In this document: one piece after another, positions 50,602 to 51,832 of the stretch
How the letters are laid out: each line of letters starts with the position of its first letter
Position numbering within the stretch: the first letter of the stretch is position 1
Source: Muribaculaceae bacterium
GTDB taxonomy: Bacteria > Bacteroidota > Bacteroidia > Bacteroidales > Muribaculaceae
DNA length: 51,832 nt
Assembly: GCA_017545095.1 (NCBI GenBank)
Contig: JAFYCU010000002.1
Coordinates: forward strand, 1-51,832
Direction: 5' to 3'
Position numbers and translations under genes: made by a program
The notes under the pieces: generated by a model
Database searches by the model: none
Told to the model about the DNA's origin: nothing
Seen by the model: only the letters and a program-made list of their open reading frames with translations

Positions 50602-51832
50602 TTATCCCACTTGCACGCCTGGGCGCACGGGGCCGGTGGGGCCGATAACCACCTGGCGGCCATCGGCATCCTCGGCACTGAGAATCATGCCCTGACTCTC
50701 GATGCCCTTCAGGGTGCGCGGCGGGAAGTTGGCGATAAAGCACACCTGACGACCCACCAGTTCGTCGGGCTGATACCACTTGGCAATGCCGCTCACGATG
50801 GTGCGCCCACCCATGCCGTCGTCGATTTTGAACTTGAGCAGTTTGTCGGCCTTCTTCACCTTCTCGCACTCGAGCACGGTGCCCACACGGATGTCGAGCT
50901 TGGTGAAGTCATCGAAGGTGCACGGCTCGGCCACGGCTTTGGGGCGGAAGTTGTTGAGGATGTTCTCCTGCTTGATGCGCTCCAAGCGCGCCATCTGAGC
51001 CTCGATCACGCTGTCGTCGATTTTCTCGAACAGCAGCACGGGTTGCTCGATGCGGCTGCCGGCGGCAAGGATATCGGTGGCTCCGAGCTTGTCCCAGCGT
51101 ACCTCGCTCATGCCCAGCATCGTGCGCAGCTTCTCGGCACTGAAGGGCAGGAACGGCTCGAAGGCGATGGCCAGGTTGGCGGCAATCTGCAGCGAAAGGT
51201 TCATGATGGTCTTCACGCGCTCCATGTCGGTCTTTGCCAGTTTCCACGGCTCGGTGTCGGCCAAGTATTTGTTGCCGATGCGTGCCAGGTTCATCGCGTC
51301 CTTCAGGGCCTCGCGGAAGTGGAACGTCTCGATGTTCTGACCCAGCGTGGCTTTCACATCGTGGAACTCGGCCATCGTCTGACGGTCGTAGTCGGTGAAC
51401 TCGCCCGCTGCGGGAACCACACTCTCGAAATATTTGTGGGTGAGTACCATGGCACGGTTCACGAAGTTACCTAGGATGGCCACCAGCTCGTTGTTGTTGC
51501 GTGCTTGGAAGTCGCGCCAGGTGAAGTCGTTGTCCTTGGTCTCGGGGGCATTGGCAGTGAGCACGTAGCGCAGCACGTCCTGCTTGCCGGGGAACTCCTC
51601 CAGATATTCGTGCAGCCACACGGCCCAGTTGCGGCTGGTCGAGATTTTGTCGCCCTCCAGGTTCAGGAACTCGTTGGCGGGTACGTTCTCGGGCAGCTGG
51701 TAGCTGCCTTCGGCCATGAGCATGGCGGGGAAGATGAGGCAGTGGAACACGATGTTGTCCTTGCCGATGAAGTGCACGAGCTTGGTCTCGGGGTCTTTCC
51801 ACCACTTCTCCCAGTCTTCGCCACGTTGCGCG
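50602..51832 (-). CDS. metG: Methionyl-tRNA synthetase, C-terminal part (runs off the window)
   Basis: The frame is open to the right edge. Its first visible residues, about [26 protein letters not shown], are the catalytic-domain end of MetRS. The following [39 protein letters not shown] contains KISTS, the KMSKS-equivalent ATP-binding loop. The anticodon-binding helices follow, and the C-terminal 110 residues ([20 protein letters not shown] to the end) form the tRNA-binding (Arc1p/OB-fold) domain found in dimeric MetRS. The N-terminus lies outside the window. The visible part is 409 codons. The nested terminator lies just past the stop. Confidence 0.96.
   Translation of the reverse strand, partial: AQRGEDWEKWWKDPETKLVHFIGKDNIVFHCLIFPAMLMAEGSYQLPENVPANEFLNLEGDKISTSRNWAVWLHEYLEEFPGKQDVLRYVLTANAPETKDNDFTWRDFQARNNNELVAILGNFVNRAMVLTHKYFESVVPAAGEFTDYDRQTMAEFHDVKATLGQNIETFHFREALKDAMNLARIGNKYLADTEPWKLAKTDMERVKTIMNLSLQIAANLAIAFEPFLPFSAEKLRTMLGMSEVRWDKLGATDILAAGSRIEQPVLLFEKIDDSVIEAQMARLERIKQENILNNFRPKAVAEPCTFDDFTKLDIRVGTVLECEKVKKADKLLKFKIDDGMGGRTIVSGIAKWYQPDELVGRQVCFIANFPPRTLKGIESQGMILSAEDADGRQVVIGPTGPVRPGVQVG

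Overview
The window looks like chromosome from a gut-type member of the Bacteroidales, probably a Muribaculaceae or Prevotellaceae relative. The signs are Bacteroidetes promoters (TTG or TTTG, about 20 bp, then TAnnTTTG) before many genes, no obvious Shine-Dalgarno sites, BspA-like leucine-rich repeat proteins, dockerin-like EF-hand tails, DUF2490 and PorT-like beta-barrels, and Bacteroidales housekeeping genes (frr, recF, dnaX, aroA, purN, rocD, metG). No phage, insertion sequence, CRISPR array or rRNA was found. The only tRNA is tRNA-Cys.

Layout. 1-762 is gene-free, with two leftward promoters and one rightward promoter. 763-3962 is a rightward operon: a PD-(D/E)XK nuclease-like protein, CstA and PanB. 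3963-4507 holds a probable small RNA gene with its own promoter. 4508-7084 (minus) carries frr, a thioesterase, a DUF721/DciA-like gene and recF. 7443-10120 (plus) carries an NhaC-type antiporter, an SGNH hydrolase and a small membrane protein. 10117-12491 (minus) is aroA with glycerate kinase. 12683-16650 (minus) is a secreted nuclease plus a large secreted partner. 16948-22718 (plus) is a surface locus: a Cthe_2159-type beta-helix protein and a small dockerin protein, then a VTC-domain protein, DUF4956, a DUF2490 barrel and a second Cthe_2159-type lipoprotein. 22719-23412 is a palindromic repeat array. dnaX follows.

25422-31632 (minus) has a glycosyltransferase, a YgjP-like metallopeptidase, a barrel protein, a PepSY-like protein, purN and an MsbA-like ABC exporter. 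31893-38113 (minus) is an accessory surface region: a 28-repeat BspA-like protein with a dockerin, a lipoprotein, an S41 protease with a decayed dockerin behind it, a PorT-like barrel and a secreted paralogue of the lipoprotein. 38193-38573 holds a second copy of the 3963-4507 RNA-like element, again behind an exact promoter. 38821-46959 (minus) has an unknown protein, an LpxL-like acyltransferase overlapping a GH3-family enzyme, an LRR-dockerin-FGE fusion and a NatAB-like ABC exporter. 47277-48527 (plus) is a cohesin-like/dockerin protein. rocD, tRNA-Cys and the 3' part of metG complete the window.

The most interesting items are the VTC/DUF4956/barrel/beta-helix locus, the pair of homologous RNA-like elements at 4216-4500 and 38193-38573, and the tight S41 protease/barrel/paralogue operon. 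Five dockerin-like proteins, or remnants of them, lie in one 52 kb stretch. Intergenic DNA is rich in short repeat families: REP-like hairpins, ACTGA-type leaders and AGATGCGAG runs.
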